The notes under the pieces are model-generated. The model did no database searches and had not been told where the DNA came from. It saw only the letters and a program-made list of their open reading frames with translations. Both the position numbers and the translations under genes were made by a program. From CAYQTE01 sp964420285 (GTDB lineage Bacteria; Planctomycetota; Phycisphaerae; Tepidisphaerales; Tepidisphaeraceae): a DNA stretch of 39,852 nt. The stretch lies in the NCBI GenBank assembly GCA_964420285.1, contig CAYQTE010000043.1, positions 1 to 39,852 on the forward strand, written 5' to 3'. This document shows, in pieces, positions 18,301-25,271 of the stretch (positions are counted from its first letter, which is position 1; each line of letters starts with the position of its first letter).

Positions 18301-20264
18301 TTGTAAAGTTCCTGGCCGCTGGCGGTGCCGACATAGACCTTCATGCTTGCGGCCAGGGCGGAAGCGGCGGGAGCGGTGACGGTGATGCTGTTGGTCTTGG
18401 TTGACGAACCGGTGGTGACGGAGGCTTCGGTGCTGGCGAGGGTTTCGCCAGTGGCGCCGGTCCATGTGTACTTGATGTAGTAGGTGGTGCTGGCGGCCAG
18501 TGTGCCGCCGGTGGTCGCCGCGGCTAATGTCGCCGCCGACGCCGGGTTGGGCACGCTGCCGGTCGAGTTTGATGAGGGCACGGCCGCGGTGGCGCCGGGC
18601 GGCGTGGTGATGAGGTAGGCATTGGACGTCGTGGACGACGGCGACGATACCGAGCCGTTCAGCTTTTCACCGCCGCTGCTGGTGCCGACGTAGACGTTGA
18701 TTCCGGTTGCTCCGGCCGGGAGTGTGGGGAGCAGGAGCAGGGCGCTGTTGGTGGCGGTGGAGGCGGCGGTGGTGAAGTTGAGTTCGGTGCTGCCAGTGGT
18801 TTCGCCGGTGGCGTTGGTATAGGTGTATTCAACGTAATACTTGGTGCTCTTGGCCAGAGTGCCGCCGGTGGTTGACGCGGTGACAGTGGCGGCCGTGGAC
18901 GGGTTGGTCAACCCGGAGGTATTGGAATTGGGGGGCGACTGCGAGGTGGGAGAGGCGATCAGGTAGGTATTGGGGTGGCTGGTGAATGGCGAGGCGATGG
19001 AACCATTGAAGACTTCGCCGCCGCTGGTGGTGCCGACGTAGATATTGGCGCCGGTGGCGCTGACGGGTGCGGCCGGAAGGACGATGGGGATTTCACCCGT
19101 GGTGGTTGCGCCGCTGGTGAAGGTGGCTTCGGCGCTGGGGAGGGTTTCGCCGCTGGCGGTGGTCCAGGTGTATTCGACGTAATACTTGGTGCTCTTGGCC
19201 AGTGAGCCGCCGGTGGTGGTCGTGACCGGGAAGGCCGGGGCCGAGGGGGCGCCGACGTCGGCGGCGGTGGCGTTGGTGGTCGGAGCGCCCGGAGCGTTGG
19301 TGGGAGACGGGAAGTTGATCGTATAGGACGGGGCGGTCCCCACCGACGCCGAGGCACTGCCGTTGAGGGTTTCGCCGCCGCTGGTGGTGCCGACGTAGAC
19401 GTTAACCGAAGTGGCTCCGGCCGGTGCGGCGGGAAGAGTCAGGGGAATGCTGTAGGTGCTGGTACTGGGTGACGAGCCAGTGGGGATGACGCCTTCACTG
19501 CTGGCGGTCGATTCGCCGTTGGCGTCGACCCATGTGTAGGTGACGTAATAGGAGGTGTTAGCGGCCAGGGATCCGCCGGTGCTGGCCGGGGTTCCGGTGG
19601 GCGCCGTGGTCGGGGTCAGAGTGTAGGCGGTGTTATTGCCGGCGGGCGGGACGGTGGTGCTGGTTGGCAGAGCGGTGATCTGGTAGGGGCTGGTGGTCGA
19701 GCTGGTGAGCGGTGTGGAATTGAGGAGCGTTTCGCCGCCGCTGGTCGAGCCCATGTAGATATTCAGACCGGTGGTTCCGGCCGGCAGGCTGGGAATCGTG
19801 ACGTAGATGCTGTTGGTGCTGGTGCTCGGGCCGGTGGTGATGAACGATTCCGGGCTGGCGGGGGTTTCGCTGGCGGTGGTGGTGTAGGTGAATTGGAAAT
19901 AGTAAGTGGTATTAGCGGCCAGCGTGCCGCCGGTGGTGGAGGGAGCGAGGGTCGGCGCGGAGGTATACGCGGCGTTGGAGCCGGGATATACGGTGGAATT
20001 GGTGGGGTCGAATTCCATGACGGCGTAGGACTGGTTGGCGTAAGTGCCGGTGCCGGTGGTGGCGTTGACGACGCCGGAGGTTGCGGAATATCCCGGCTGC
20101 CCGCTGGTGGCGCCGATGGAGACGTCGGTCATCAGCGTGGAATAGCCGCTGACGGTTGTGCTGAGCATGGTTCGTGTTTCGAGGGTCTCGAACACGGCGA
20201 GGTTGATTTTCGCCTGACCCTTGGCCGAACGACGACTGGCGCGCTTCTTGGCATTGAATAGCAT
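12357..20264 (-). CDS. Giant secreted LEPR-XLL protein: seven Fn3-like tandem repeats, Calx-beta domains, C-terminal dockerin
   Basis: About 2,635 residues, Thr/Ser/Ala/Gly-rich, predicted extracellular. The basic N-terminus (AKKRASRRSAKGQAK) leads into FETLETRTMLS, the LEPR-XLL-type motif. Residues about 107-927 are seven tandem ~118-residue units with TTGGTLAKSTKYYVEYTW and INVYVGTSSGGEKLNGS as hallmarks. Calx-beta-like domains follow at about 1123-1244, 1543-1669 and 1920-2050 (GTDF...GTLNFAAGQTVAVVSVPI pattern), with non-repeat beta-rich segments between them. Near the C-terminus (about 2523-2580) is a dockerin-like pair, GDTNLDDTVDITDLTRAIN and GGDILNQGIVNIYDIGAIIN. ATG 20264 is preferred because GGGAG lies about 8 bases upstream; ATG 20270 is only 2-3 bases from it. 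It probably acts as an adhesin or surface fibre; no enzyme domain is recognised. Confidence 0.87.
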   Translation of the reverse strand: MLFNAKKRASRRSAKGQAKINLAVFETLETRTMLSTTVSGYSTLMTDVSIGATSGQPGYSATSGVVNATTGTGTYANQSYAVMEFDPTNSTVYPGSNAAYTSAPTLAPSTTGGTLAANTTYYFQFTYTTTASETPASPESFITTGPSTSTNSIYVTIPSLPAGTTGLNIYMGSTSGGETLLNSTPLTSSTTSPYQITALPTSTTVPPAGNNTAYTLTPTTAPTGTPASTGGSLAANTSYYVTYTWVDANGESTASSEGVIPTGSSPSTSTYSIPLTLPAAPAGATSVNVYVGTTSGGETLNGSASASVGTAPSYTINFPSPTNAPGAPTTNATAADVGAPSAPAFPVTTTTGGSLAKSTKYYVEYTWTTASGETLPSAEATFTSGATTTGEIPIVLPAAPVSATGANIYVGTTSGGEVFNGSIASPFTSHPNTYLIASPTSQSPPNSNTSGLTNPSTAATVTASTTGGTLAKSTKYYVEYTYTNATGETTGSTELNFTTAASTATNSALLLLPTLPAGATGINVYVGTSSGGEKLNGSVSSPSSTTSNAYLITTPPGATAAVPSSNSTGSVPNPASAATLAAATTGGTLAASTTYYIKYTWTGATGETLASTEASVTTGSSTKTNSITVTAPAASALAASMKVYVGTASGQELYNGALSALSTTSNNVYTITSFTGLPGTNTAGVSNPAAGATLTVGATNGKLAKSTKYYVEYTWVTGTGETLGSTELSATTTSASTCSLGLATGVAPSGATALNIYVGTVSGQEILNGSIAAPSQTGPNYYTITAAPSSTNTAVPPAANNTYALASSTSAAALTGSTTGGTLLAGTKYYFDYTWVSATGETIASSEGSFTTAPTTSTNSVLLTLPAAPSGATSAKVYVGTATDFESLNGTISSPSTSASNYYTVTALSTPNATPLTNTSGTIGIATPTNLNLQLINNPSAWNSSSGATGNSATGFFDIFVLPTYTPAFSASTSSLVYSTQALFDASGAALPLGIESQGGLGSVTAANYELASFSPSATGIVNVPLTLPTTGGTSSAAYLLSMDLNNNLPFELVIVPDSATSSAQFAGQSVTYIDTMTPGGSPTVEANGLSNANGPVNLNEAPILSYTANSVAESFITPSTQISVNQSNPAIGDNSNQSSETAEIDVERLGYAGDAATVHYTTVNGSGLAGTDFGTVGSTTQVSGTLNFAAGQTVAVVSVPIIDTGNASDKTFTVVLSSPTGTVATPTIAAGNGTATVTIVGTTGSSDAIGGLLPSQKDITATQNQAFILTQASPNIESIGSVNGTYMNVNGGSNNGEGSFATPQYQILSFNASALGSGISVNNLTSMSLELDNYSSIYGNYTGYADPRDVLPANQAANALDAWQSPNPQHVGDFNIYLVEPSSTWLANTALAYLGNASSSPVAATFPNGDGNSGGFDPTKTVSVTNNDASSTSTKNVMILLGTASFDNPDTTNSNKSTNLGYNEGTQETYTIELSGLGKAWLQYDLNATNKTNPAATPIRLAIAAASPAFAADFANNNSAQGGNYGIQPYLWFNGTTTPAVIPAETVDIQYGAVNAISTQNAVAIDVTRPASGFTNDTLTATFALQDGGQNGAVLGTDYSAPTSETVTFVPGQTIATVLIPIIPNASATTEKSFTIHLTGASTTGPEPQPSFSSTPTTITIVPPVTTTSTALADRDYAAETSGPYSASYINGGPNGTGSYAYLGYEVFEFPSSQFLMPGQQITSLSNIALGISSLASPTSNPTVNYVGAPGDFTMYLAGAPETAVGTPGTTSTVGTEAEAVSTEYFDTNWQDGVGGYQPSVTGPLVATQIGNIGPKGINDLNDFAIPIGVMGFNGNLGMIYFTPTQAALNRQWSIPGITGTVSALQVIENQLNAGQAIRIFAAPGNSSFHDFPFGTGNGLESPRLQVADTVATTRTYENVGFASTLYSVADQNGNVTIPVNRSIIENDGSGLGDTLTVNYYTTDGNAYNGTNYTSSATVSSPGTLTFPPGVATENITIPISQVVDLGAKAFTVTLTNPQTADLTHYYPPAVTANALADVYITNTPNNAVTLTQYTSSAGKIGTNGPTAISSIGAVAPVAPFNFSVSTSGHILSAMDFNDSSVINFNDPAEFNSATGPITPTGPVDSNGNPTYLPPAGEPLGLGPVVYTPAAAAPSYSSTDLITAINEITLNFVNYTSSAAGGSLNVYLVSDATTNTQPGAAGTSKNPHYYDNSTSSTPDGNGWYGTTDGVGSTSFGGADPTNTTSASTQFGTSYLLGTVTNPNTINLTGYNYIPMTSFSTAAENILISDLNNGTKFRIVAAPEVAGSLDWIYNYVDANAGWAAVVGLPMNYYISPELSFDVSYATPASQTPLPSYITPSANADYTWDSTTGNLVLTNGSVTFTEDVTADTNPADSTDPLVNVTASGPNTSVVIQSNQQLAGLTLSGDAQAIMQQSSPGGTVTIGSLTVNSGSTLDIGNGTLLTPETGLPMTELATTVQSKTITSSLVYGPNSQASRAIGYGDHNADLLTVPTGDVEVKYVPTGDTNLDDTVDITDLTRAINNLGLAAGYSGGDILNQGIVNIYDIGAIINDLGATLNASGDSAVVASAGSVGSTSEESTAVAANQPSASSDLPVFSDTPIQSDWLDPQLSVLAD
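17490..19960 (-). repeat. Seven in-phase tandem coding repeats of about 350 bp
   Basis: Seven units of roughly 115-120 codons encode the Fn3-like modules of the giant protein. Near-identical DNA recurs, for example gccgccggtggt (around 17806, 18508, 18870, 19207, 19575, 19928) and acgtaatacttggtgctctt (around 18136, 18833, 19179). Several neighbouring units are more alike than distant ones, suggesting expansion by duplication. Such an array is prone to length variation by recombination and to assembly collapse. Confidence 0.85.
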
Positions 20265-20374
20265 TGTCATTTCTCCCTGCGAGTTAGAGGTTCCACTTCA
20301 CGTCAACACACAACCGTCAACAGGCCGTCCGCAACGCGCGGACGCCGATGGACCAAACAACGAAAGTGGAGAAT

Positions 20375-20439
20375 GGGAAAAGCCCTGAGTCTCCCGGCAA
20401 CAAGTGTTTGTCGCCGGCAGACCCGAGCCAATATTTCCC
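20375..20439 (-). promoter_or_regulatory. Long near-perfect hairpin in the probable leader of the giant gene
   Basis: Read on the minus strand, nested stems pair GGGAAA with TTTCCC, GGCTC with GGGCT (one bulged base), GGGTCT with AGACTC, CCGGC with GCCGG, and ACAA with TTGT around an ACAC loop, giving over 25 pairs in 65 bases. An additional outer GGAG/CTCC pair may form at 20368-20371 and 20442-20445. It lies about 110 bases upstream of the ATG at 20264. No T-run follows on either strand, so it is not an ordinary terminator. Strand assignment is inferred from the downstream gene; the fold is equally possible on the plus strand. No known riboswitch class is recognised. Confidence 0.5.
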
Positions 20440-20888
20440 GCCTCCAGTGGGCGAGAAGATACGGGGGCATTACACAGGGCTATATGCGCGCCATGTGAAG
20501 CTAAAAAAAAGTTTATGTTGGGAATTCATTAGCGCAATGTTTGCGCGGTCTGGGCGGTCCGTCAGCATCATGGGCGCAACTTCAAGGATTCAGCCGTGAA
20601 GAAACCCGCCCGGCCGGGGGGATTGTCGCAGCGTCGAATCGGCTCATTTTCGCGCATCGGGAGGCGCTAATGCGGGGCGCGAGCCGATTTCAACGGCACC
20701 GACCGGCCGACCTGGTGGATTCGCCCGGCTCATTCCTGCGGAGAACGGCGAGGTGGCGATGGAGACGACTCAACACGGCAAAACATGCCCATGCGAACAA
20801 ACTAGCCAATTTCACATCAGCGGCGGTTTTGCAACCTGTTCAAGGGGACCAGCAGCGTTATGTTCGGCACTTCCGGAATAAAACAACA
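20440..20888. other. Rest of the 618-base intergenic region between giant gene and lipoprotein gene
   Basis: No convincing gene lies between the ATG of the giant gene and the stop of the lipoprotein gene at 20889. A perfect 6 bp inverted repeat, GCGCAA/TTGCGC with a 3-base loop, lies at 20532-20546, and a run of eight A occurs around 20503-20510 (T-run on the minus strand, about 20 bases past that hairpin). Together they could form a loose terminator for the lipoprotein transcript or part of the giant gene's promoter region; neither is convincing. A small open frame at 20348-20599 has no start signal or recognisable features. Confidence 0.4.
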
Positions 20889-21944
20889 TCAACGCTGCAA
20901 GTCGCCCGGATTTTCCGGGATGCCCGGATCGTCCAGAATTTGCACCGCCGTCGCAGGGCCGAGATTTGCCCAGTCGTTCAGGATCCAGACGACCTTCTTA
21001 TCCGGCGTGACTTCGACAAGCTGCGGCCCTTTGCCACCGTCGCCGCGCGAGCAGATGATCGTGTTGCCGTTGGCCAGCCGCGTGCAGGACTGGGTGTTGA
21101 TGAACCGTTGCCCGGCCGGAAGATCGGCGGGCTTGAGTTCCCAGACGATTTCCTTCTTGGGATTGACTTCGCGCGTGCTGATGTCGTTTTCATCGGTGAC
21201 CAGCGTGTTGCCGTTCTTGAGGCGAATGGCGGCCCACGGCGACTTCACCTGGTATTTCCAGATTTCATTGAAATCCTTGTCGTATTCGACGACCTGATTC
21301 ATGCTCAGGAAGGGCACCAGATATGTGCCCTGGGCAGTGTAGCGGATGCGGCGGAACTGGCCGTGAACGCCGGACTTGGGATCATAGGGCAAATCGTGCT
21401 GGACCTCGGCGGTCTTGGTCTTGATGTTCATGACGATCAGCTTGGGCGGCGTGCCGTTCTGGGCAAACAGCACCTTGTCCAGGCCGATTGGCTGGCAGGC
21501 GTGGATTTCGGTGCCCTGCGGCGCATCATAGCGCCAGACCACCTGTTTCTCAGGGGTGATTTCCGCGATGTACTGCATGCGGGTGAAGAGGATATTGCCG
21601 TTGGAGAGCATCCAGACGTCGTCGTATTCGTTTCCGCCGCCGGTTGAATAGGTCCAGATGATCTTGCCGTTGTTGACAAGGAACATCTTGTTGTAGCCCT
21701 CGCCGATATAGAGCATCGGATGCTGGGCCAGCCCATTGCCCGGCAGACCGGCGGGGATGGGCTTGTTCCAGACCAGGGCCGGCACGGCGGCCTCGGCCGG
21801 CCCCAGAGCCGGCACATCGGCGGCCGTGAAGCGGCCGAGTTGACCCATCAGCGGCGTGCCCCCGCCGGTGCCGGCACAGCCGCCAGCCACCAGCAGCAAC
21901 CCTGTCATCAGTACGGTCAGGCGGACAATGTTCCCATGAGGCAT
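20889..21944 (-). CDS. Lipoprotein with a PQQ/arylsulfotransferase-like beta-propeller
   Basis: 351 residues. The lipoprotein signal ends LLLVAGGCAGTGG, with Cys as the lipidated residue, so the protein is membrane-anchored and exported. The rest is a beta-propeller whose blades share LxNGNxL...EVxPxKxVVW, seen in MLSNGNILFTRMQYIAEITP, RLKNGNTLVTDENDISTREV and RLANGNTIICSRGDGGKGPQ. This resembles ASST/PQQ-type propellers, but I see no basis for assigning sulfotransferase activity. ATG 21944 is supported by AAGGAG 8 bases upstream. The gene follows the GH74 gene by 35 bases on the same strand and probably shares its transcript, suggesting a substrate-binding or sensing part in polysaccharide use (inference). 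Confidence 0.85.
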   Translation of the reverse strand: MPHGNIVRLTVLMTGLLLVAGGCAGTGGGTPLMGQLGRFTAADVPALGPAEAAVPALVWNKPIPAGLPGNGLAQHPMLYIGEGYNKMFLVNNGKIIWTYSTGGGNEYDDVWMLSNGNILFTRMQYIAEITPEKQVVWRYDAPQGTEIHACQPIGLDKVLFAQNGTPPKLIVMNIKTKTAEVQHDLPYDPKSGVHGQFRRIRYTAQGTYLVPFLSMNQVVEYDKDFNEIWKYQVKSPWAAIRLKNGNTLVTDENDISTREVNPKKEIVWELKPADLPAGQRFINTQSCTRLANGNTIICSRGDGGKGPQLVEVTPDKKVVWILNDWANLGPATAVQILDDPGIPENPGDLQR

Positions 21945-21979
21945 GTTCGAATCTCCTTGCCAGATTTCATTGACAGATT

Positions 21980-24355
21980 TCAGTTGGCGATATCGCCGTA
22001 AAACGCTCCCCGGCCGAAGGTGCCGACATACACGCGGCCGTAGATGCGCGGATCGCCGGCGATGCAGTCTACGCGGTTGCCCCATTGGTGCTGATCATCG
22101 TTGATGCGAACCCAGGTGGCGCCCAGATCGTCGGAACGGTAAATCCCCGCCGCCGGACTGGCCGTGCCGCTTTGATTGGCCAGATAGATGGCCGGATAAT
22201 CCTTGCCCGGCGCGGCTTTGCCGAAGCTCAGCGGGATCATCGAGCTTCGGGCGCTGATCGGCGGATGGCCGGCGATTTCCTTGAAGGTGCGCCCGCCGTC
22301 GGTCGAGTGGTACAGCGACGAGCCGACCACCCACAGATCTCCCTCCCGGCCCCCCACCGCCGCCATGCGCGTCCCGCCCCCGCCGCCGCCGCGGCCACCG
22401 GCGCCGCCGGCGGCTGCGCCGGCCGGCAGACCGCTGACGTCATAAGCGCTGGTGAACGTCGCCCCGCCGTCGGTGCTCAGATACATGCGATGCCCCGCGG
22501 CATCCAGCGCGTAGAATTTGGCGGGATTGGACCGGTCGGCAATCGGATTCATGCCGGCGGGCAGGCCGGTCACATCCTTCCACGTAGCGCCGTGGTCGCT
22601 CGAGATTCGCGGGGTGCCACCGGTGCTCATGAAGACCGACCCGTCGGCGGACAAAATGACCCGCCCGCCCCCACCACCGCCGCCCCGGCCGCCGCCGGTT
22701 CCGGCCGCCGCGCCCAGCGTAAAGGGCTTCCAGGTGTGTCCGCCATCCAGCGAATAGCCCATCGTGCCCTCCTTGGGGCCGTGATACGGCAGGACTCCCA
22801 TGCGGACCACGACGCTCGGATTCTTCTCGGCAAAATCCAACCACGACGAATTGGCGAACAGCGGATGCAGATTTGGCCCCTGCGGCGGACTGACATCAAG
22901 GTCGTCGTGGGTAAAGCCGCCGACATCCGCCACGGCGGTGATCAGGTGCGGGCCGGCCGTCGGGCTGATGACCACGGCAACGCAGGTTTCCTCGATCCCG
23001 TCGGTCCAGATCGTCCAATGCGTGTCGCCGCCGGTATCGGCGTTATTCATGTCCACCGTGTTCCAGATGGTTGTGCCGGTGGCATAGCAAACGTGTTTGG
23101 AATCGAAGGGATCGATGGCCAGCCCATCAATCCACCAGCCCAGTGACGCCTCGGGCCTGGCGACTTTGTCGTCGTATGCGCCGGCCCACGGCACATACGG
23201 AGCGGAGGATGAATCGCGATGGGCCTTGGGGCTGATGTCGGTCCAGGTCTGGCCGCCGTTGGTGGTGCGGTAGATGCGGTCATCGTCCTCGCCGCCGGGT
23301 TTTGGATCCTTTCGATCGAGCGAAGCGACGACGAGCGTGCCCGGGTGCTGGCGATCGACGCCCAGGCCGCCATAACCGCCGGGGAAGCGGTTGGCGTCCT
23401 TCACGGGAGTAATGTCCGTCCAGGCGCCGGACTTGGGATCGAGTTTCCACACCGCGCCGTCGGTGGCGCCGCCGGGACCGGGGCTATTGGCATAAACGAC
23501 ATACAAGATGCCCTGCGTATCGAAGGCGGCATGAATGGCCATGAAGTTGGCGGGCTGGCCGGGCACCGGCTGCCAGGTCTGGCCGGCGTCGGTGCTGCGG
23601 AACAGGTGGCTGGCGCCGGGATCGGTCGAGCCGACGTAGATGGTTTGCGTGGGTTTGCCGCGTGTTCCCGTGCCGGGATCGAAGACGACAAAGCTGAGTC
23701 CCACGCCCCTGTTGCCGCCGCCGGGCCCGCGACCGCCTCCCGCCGGCGCTGCCGGCGCCGGGGCCGCCGCCGGAAAGCTGTCCACCTTTTTCCACGTCAG
23801 TGCCGCATCCTGGCTGATCCAAAGCCCGGCCGAGCGCGAGCCGAAATAGAGTATGTCATCGTCGTTGGGATCGATCGCCAGTCGCTCGCCGACGCCGCGG
23901 CCGTTTTCATTGCCGCCCATCCTGAAGGGCACATCGACGACCTTGAAAGTCCTGCCCTGGTCCATCGAGCGCAGAATGGCGGCCGGCTGGGCCTGCCCCA
24001 TGCCCGCCGCAATATAGACCCGCTGCGGGTCGATCGGATCGGTGGCGATGCTCTCCGAGCCCTGGAGGTTGTCATCGGCGGCCCAGTCGGTCAGGGCCAC
24101 CCACACTTTGGCCTGGTTGTCCCACCGGTAGGAACTGCCAACATCGGTGCGGCAGTAGGCCAGACCCGGCTGCGTGGTGTTGAAGACCACATCACAAATG
24201 AACCCGCCGCCCTTCATGGTGACGCTCTTCCAGGTGTACGGCTGGGAACGAAATCCGGCCCCTTGCCCGGCGGGCTGTCCGCATGCCAGCGCCGGCAGGA
24301 TCGCGATACAAAGACCGGCCAGGATTCTCGATGCGGAGAATGTGTTGATTCTCAT
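21980..24355 (-). CDS. GH74-family xyloglucanase-like glycoside hydrolase
   Basis: A 791-residue exported enzyme predicted to cut xyloglucan or related beta-1,4-glucans outside the cytoplasm. A signal peptide (ILAGLCIAILPALA) is followed by the GH74 opening YTWKSVTMKGGGFICDVVF and RTDVGSSYRW (Asp71). BNR-type propeller motifs (ILRSMDQGRTFK, LWISQDAALTWKK, YRTTNGGQTWTD) run through both propeller halves, and the second catalytic region DVGGFTHDDLD carries Asp477. Both positions match the catalytic Asp pair of the family. Gly-rich inserts (around residues 190-210 and two further ones) interrupt the fold. ATG 24355 has AAGGG 7 bases upstream. A promoter candidate and a MITE-like element lie directly upstream. 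Substrate assignment is by family only. Confidence 0.88.
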   Translation of the reverse strand: MRINTFSASRILAGLCIAILPALACGQPAGQGAGFRSQPYTWKSVTMKGGGFICDVVFNTTQPGLAYCRTDVGSSYRWDNQAKVWVALTDWAADDNLQGSESIATDPIDPQRVYIAAGMGQAQPAAILRSMDQGRTFKVVDVPFRMGGNENGRGVGERLAIDPNDDDILYFGSRSAGLWISQDAALTWKKVDSFPAAAPAPAAPAGGGRGPGGGNRGVGLSFVVFDPGTGTRGKPTQTIYVGSTDPGASHLFRSTDAGQTWQPVPGQPANFMAIHAAFDTQGILYVVYANSPGPGGATDGAVWKLDPKSGAWTDITPVKDANRFPGGYGGLGVDRQHPGTLVVASLDRKDPKPGGEDDDRIYRTTNGGQTWTDISPKAHRDSSSAPYVPWAGAYDDKVARPEASLGWWIDGLAIDPFDSKHVCYATGTTIWNTVDMNNADTGGDTHWTIWTDGIEETCVAVVISPTAGPHLITAVADVGGFTHDDLDVSPPQGPNLHPLFANSSWLDFAEKNPSVVVRMGVLPYHGPKEGTMGYSLDGGHTWKPFTLGAAAGTGGGRGGGGGGGRVILSADGSVFMSTGGTPRISSDHGATWKDVTGLPAGMNPIADRSNPAKFYALDAAGHRMYLSTDGGATFTSAYDVSGLPAGAAAGGAGGRGGGGGGTRMAAVGGREGDLWVVGSSLYHSTDGGRTFKEIAGHPPISARSSMIPLSFGKAAPGKDYPAIYLANQSGTASPAAGIYRSDDLGATWVRINDDQHQWGNRVDCIAGDPRIYGRVYVGTFGRGAFYGDIAN

Positions 24356-24426
24356 TTCAAATCCCTTCGTCTTTCCCGTGTCTGACATGCGGATGAAACG
24401 GATCAGAAGAACCGCTCACGGCCGGG

Positions 24427-24454
24427 ATTGTAAATCGCGCCCCGCCAAGTTCAA
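24427..24454 (-). promoter_or_regulatory. Candidate sigma70-type promoter of the GH74 gene
   Basis: On the minus strand TTGAAC (24454-24449) is separated by 16 bases from TACAAT (24432-24427), about 72 bases upstream of the ATG at 24355. The match is 4/6 and 5/6 to consensus. It lies 10 bases inside the flanking duplication of the MITE-like element, so upstream contacts would fall in that element. This is a motif match only. Confidence 0.4.
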
Positions 24455-24472
24455 GGGCGCTGTTGAGCTGAC

Positions 24473-24692
24473 GAGTGTGCCCGATTTTCCGGGCGAGTGT
24501 AAATCCATGCGGGACCGCCTTTTATTCCCCTCTCCCTGTACCCAGGGGGAGGGTTGGGTGGGGGTTGACCGCTGCGGCATTCGTCGCGGCTTCGACCTGG
24601 CAGAGCCACTGGCGAAGAACCCCCACCTCCGTCCTCCCCCTGAGTACATGGGGAGGAGGAAGAGGCGGTTGCCCGGAAAATCGGGCACTCTC
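24473..24692. mobile_element. MITE-like palindromic element, copy 1, with 8-bp flanking duplication
   Basis: A 220 bp non-coding element bounded by 22 bp terminal inverted repeats: left 24473-24494 begins GAGTGTGCCCGATTTTCC; the right end, 24671-24692, is its reverse complement with one or two differences. It is flanked on both sides by GAGCTGAC (24465-24472 and 24693-24700), a perfect 8 bp direct repeat expected of a transposition target duplication. Most of each ~75 bp arm is complementary to the other, and each arm holds its own C-rich/G-rich hairpin (CTCCC...GGGGGAG). No transposase is present, so mobilisation would be in trans. It fills the gap between the GH74 start and the stop of the gene at 24753, and could also act as a bidirectional terminator. 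Confidence 0.85.
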
Positions 24693-24752
24693 GAGCTGAC
24701 GGTTGCCAATTGGTCTTGCCGTTGCGATGTGCCAAGCCCGGCACGCCGGCGT

Positions 24753-25271
24753 TTACACCGGCGGGATCGGCGGCGGCGTGAGGTCCAGAGCCGGAACCTC
24801 GGGCGCTTGCACGGTGCCGGCATCGCGGAGTGCGGCGGCGGACTGGGCACGCTGGATGCCGGCAATCAGATTCTCGCGAAATCGCCGGACCTTGCGCGGC
24901 CGAAAAATACCGGAAACCTTTTCCGGCGTCGGTCGGTTGGCGCGGTAGATCTGGATCGTGGTGCGGCCGGCGACCGAATACCAGACAAGGAGACACAGGC
25001 CCACCACCATAAGGCCCAGTCCCACCATGACGAGGGCCAGCTCGCTATTGAGGAGCATCATGGCGATTCCCGGGAGAATGAAGAAGACGGTGCAGAGGAT
25101 CAGGCGGCCGACGGGAGCCGCACGGGAGAATAGGATGCCCTCAATCTCGATGAACCGGAACTTGCGGACCCGATCCTGTGTGCTGCCGTGCTCAAGCCGC
25201 ACCAGGCTGTCGTCCATTACGACGAAGCTGAGTCGGTCAAAGACGGATGTGGTTTTGAGGATTTCGCTCAT
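24753..25271 (-). CDS. Small membrane protein of unknown function
   Basis: 172 residues. A soluble N-terminal part (FDRLSFVVMDDSLVRLEH, about residues 1-52) precedes two hydrophobic segments (LILCTVFFILPGIAMMLL and LALVMVGLGLMVVGLCLLVW). A basic stretch (FRPRKVRRFRENL) and a Pro-rich C-terminus follow. I recognise no family. Its ATG overlaps the upstream gene's TGA as ATGA (25268-25271), so it is translationally coupled to the zinc-ribbon membrane protein and probably works with it at the membrane. Confidence 0.75.
   Translation of the reverse strand: MSEILKTTSVFDRLSFVVMDDSLVRLEHGSTQDRVRKFRFIEIEGILFSRAAPVGRLILCTVFFILPGIAMMLLNSELALVMVGLGLMVVGLCLLVWYSVAGRTTIQIYRANRPTPEKVSGIFRPRKVRRFRENLIAGIQRAQSAAALRDAGTVQAPEVPALDLTPPPIPPV

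Noticed and set aside
17490..19960. CRISPR-like regular repeats
   Set aside because: The repeats are about 350 bp, in frame, and encode a continuous protein domain series; no short repeat/spacer pattern exists here or elsewhere in the window.
20375..20439. Integron attC site or c-di-GMP (GEMM) riboswitch
   Set aside because: No attC core sites are present at the ends, and the conserved GEMM segments are missing; only a long simple stem is seen.
20532..20546. GCGCAA/TTGCGC hairpin as an intrinsic terminator
   Set aside because: The T-run on the minus strand is about 20 bases away from the stem, so the geometry is wrong for a standard terminator.
20348..20599. Small plus-strand open frame of 83 codons in the intergenic region
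   Set aside because: It runs through the long hairpin, has no ribosome-binding site and no recognisable features.
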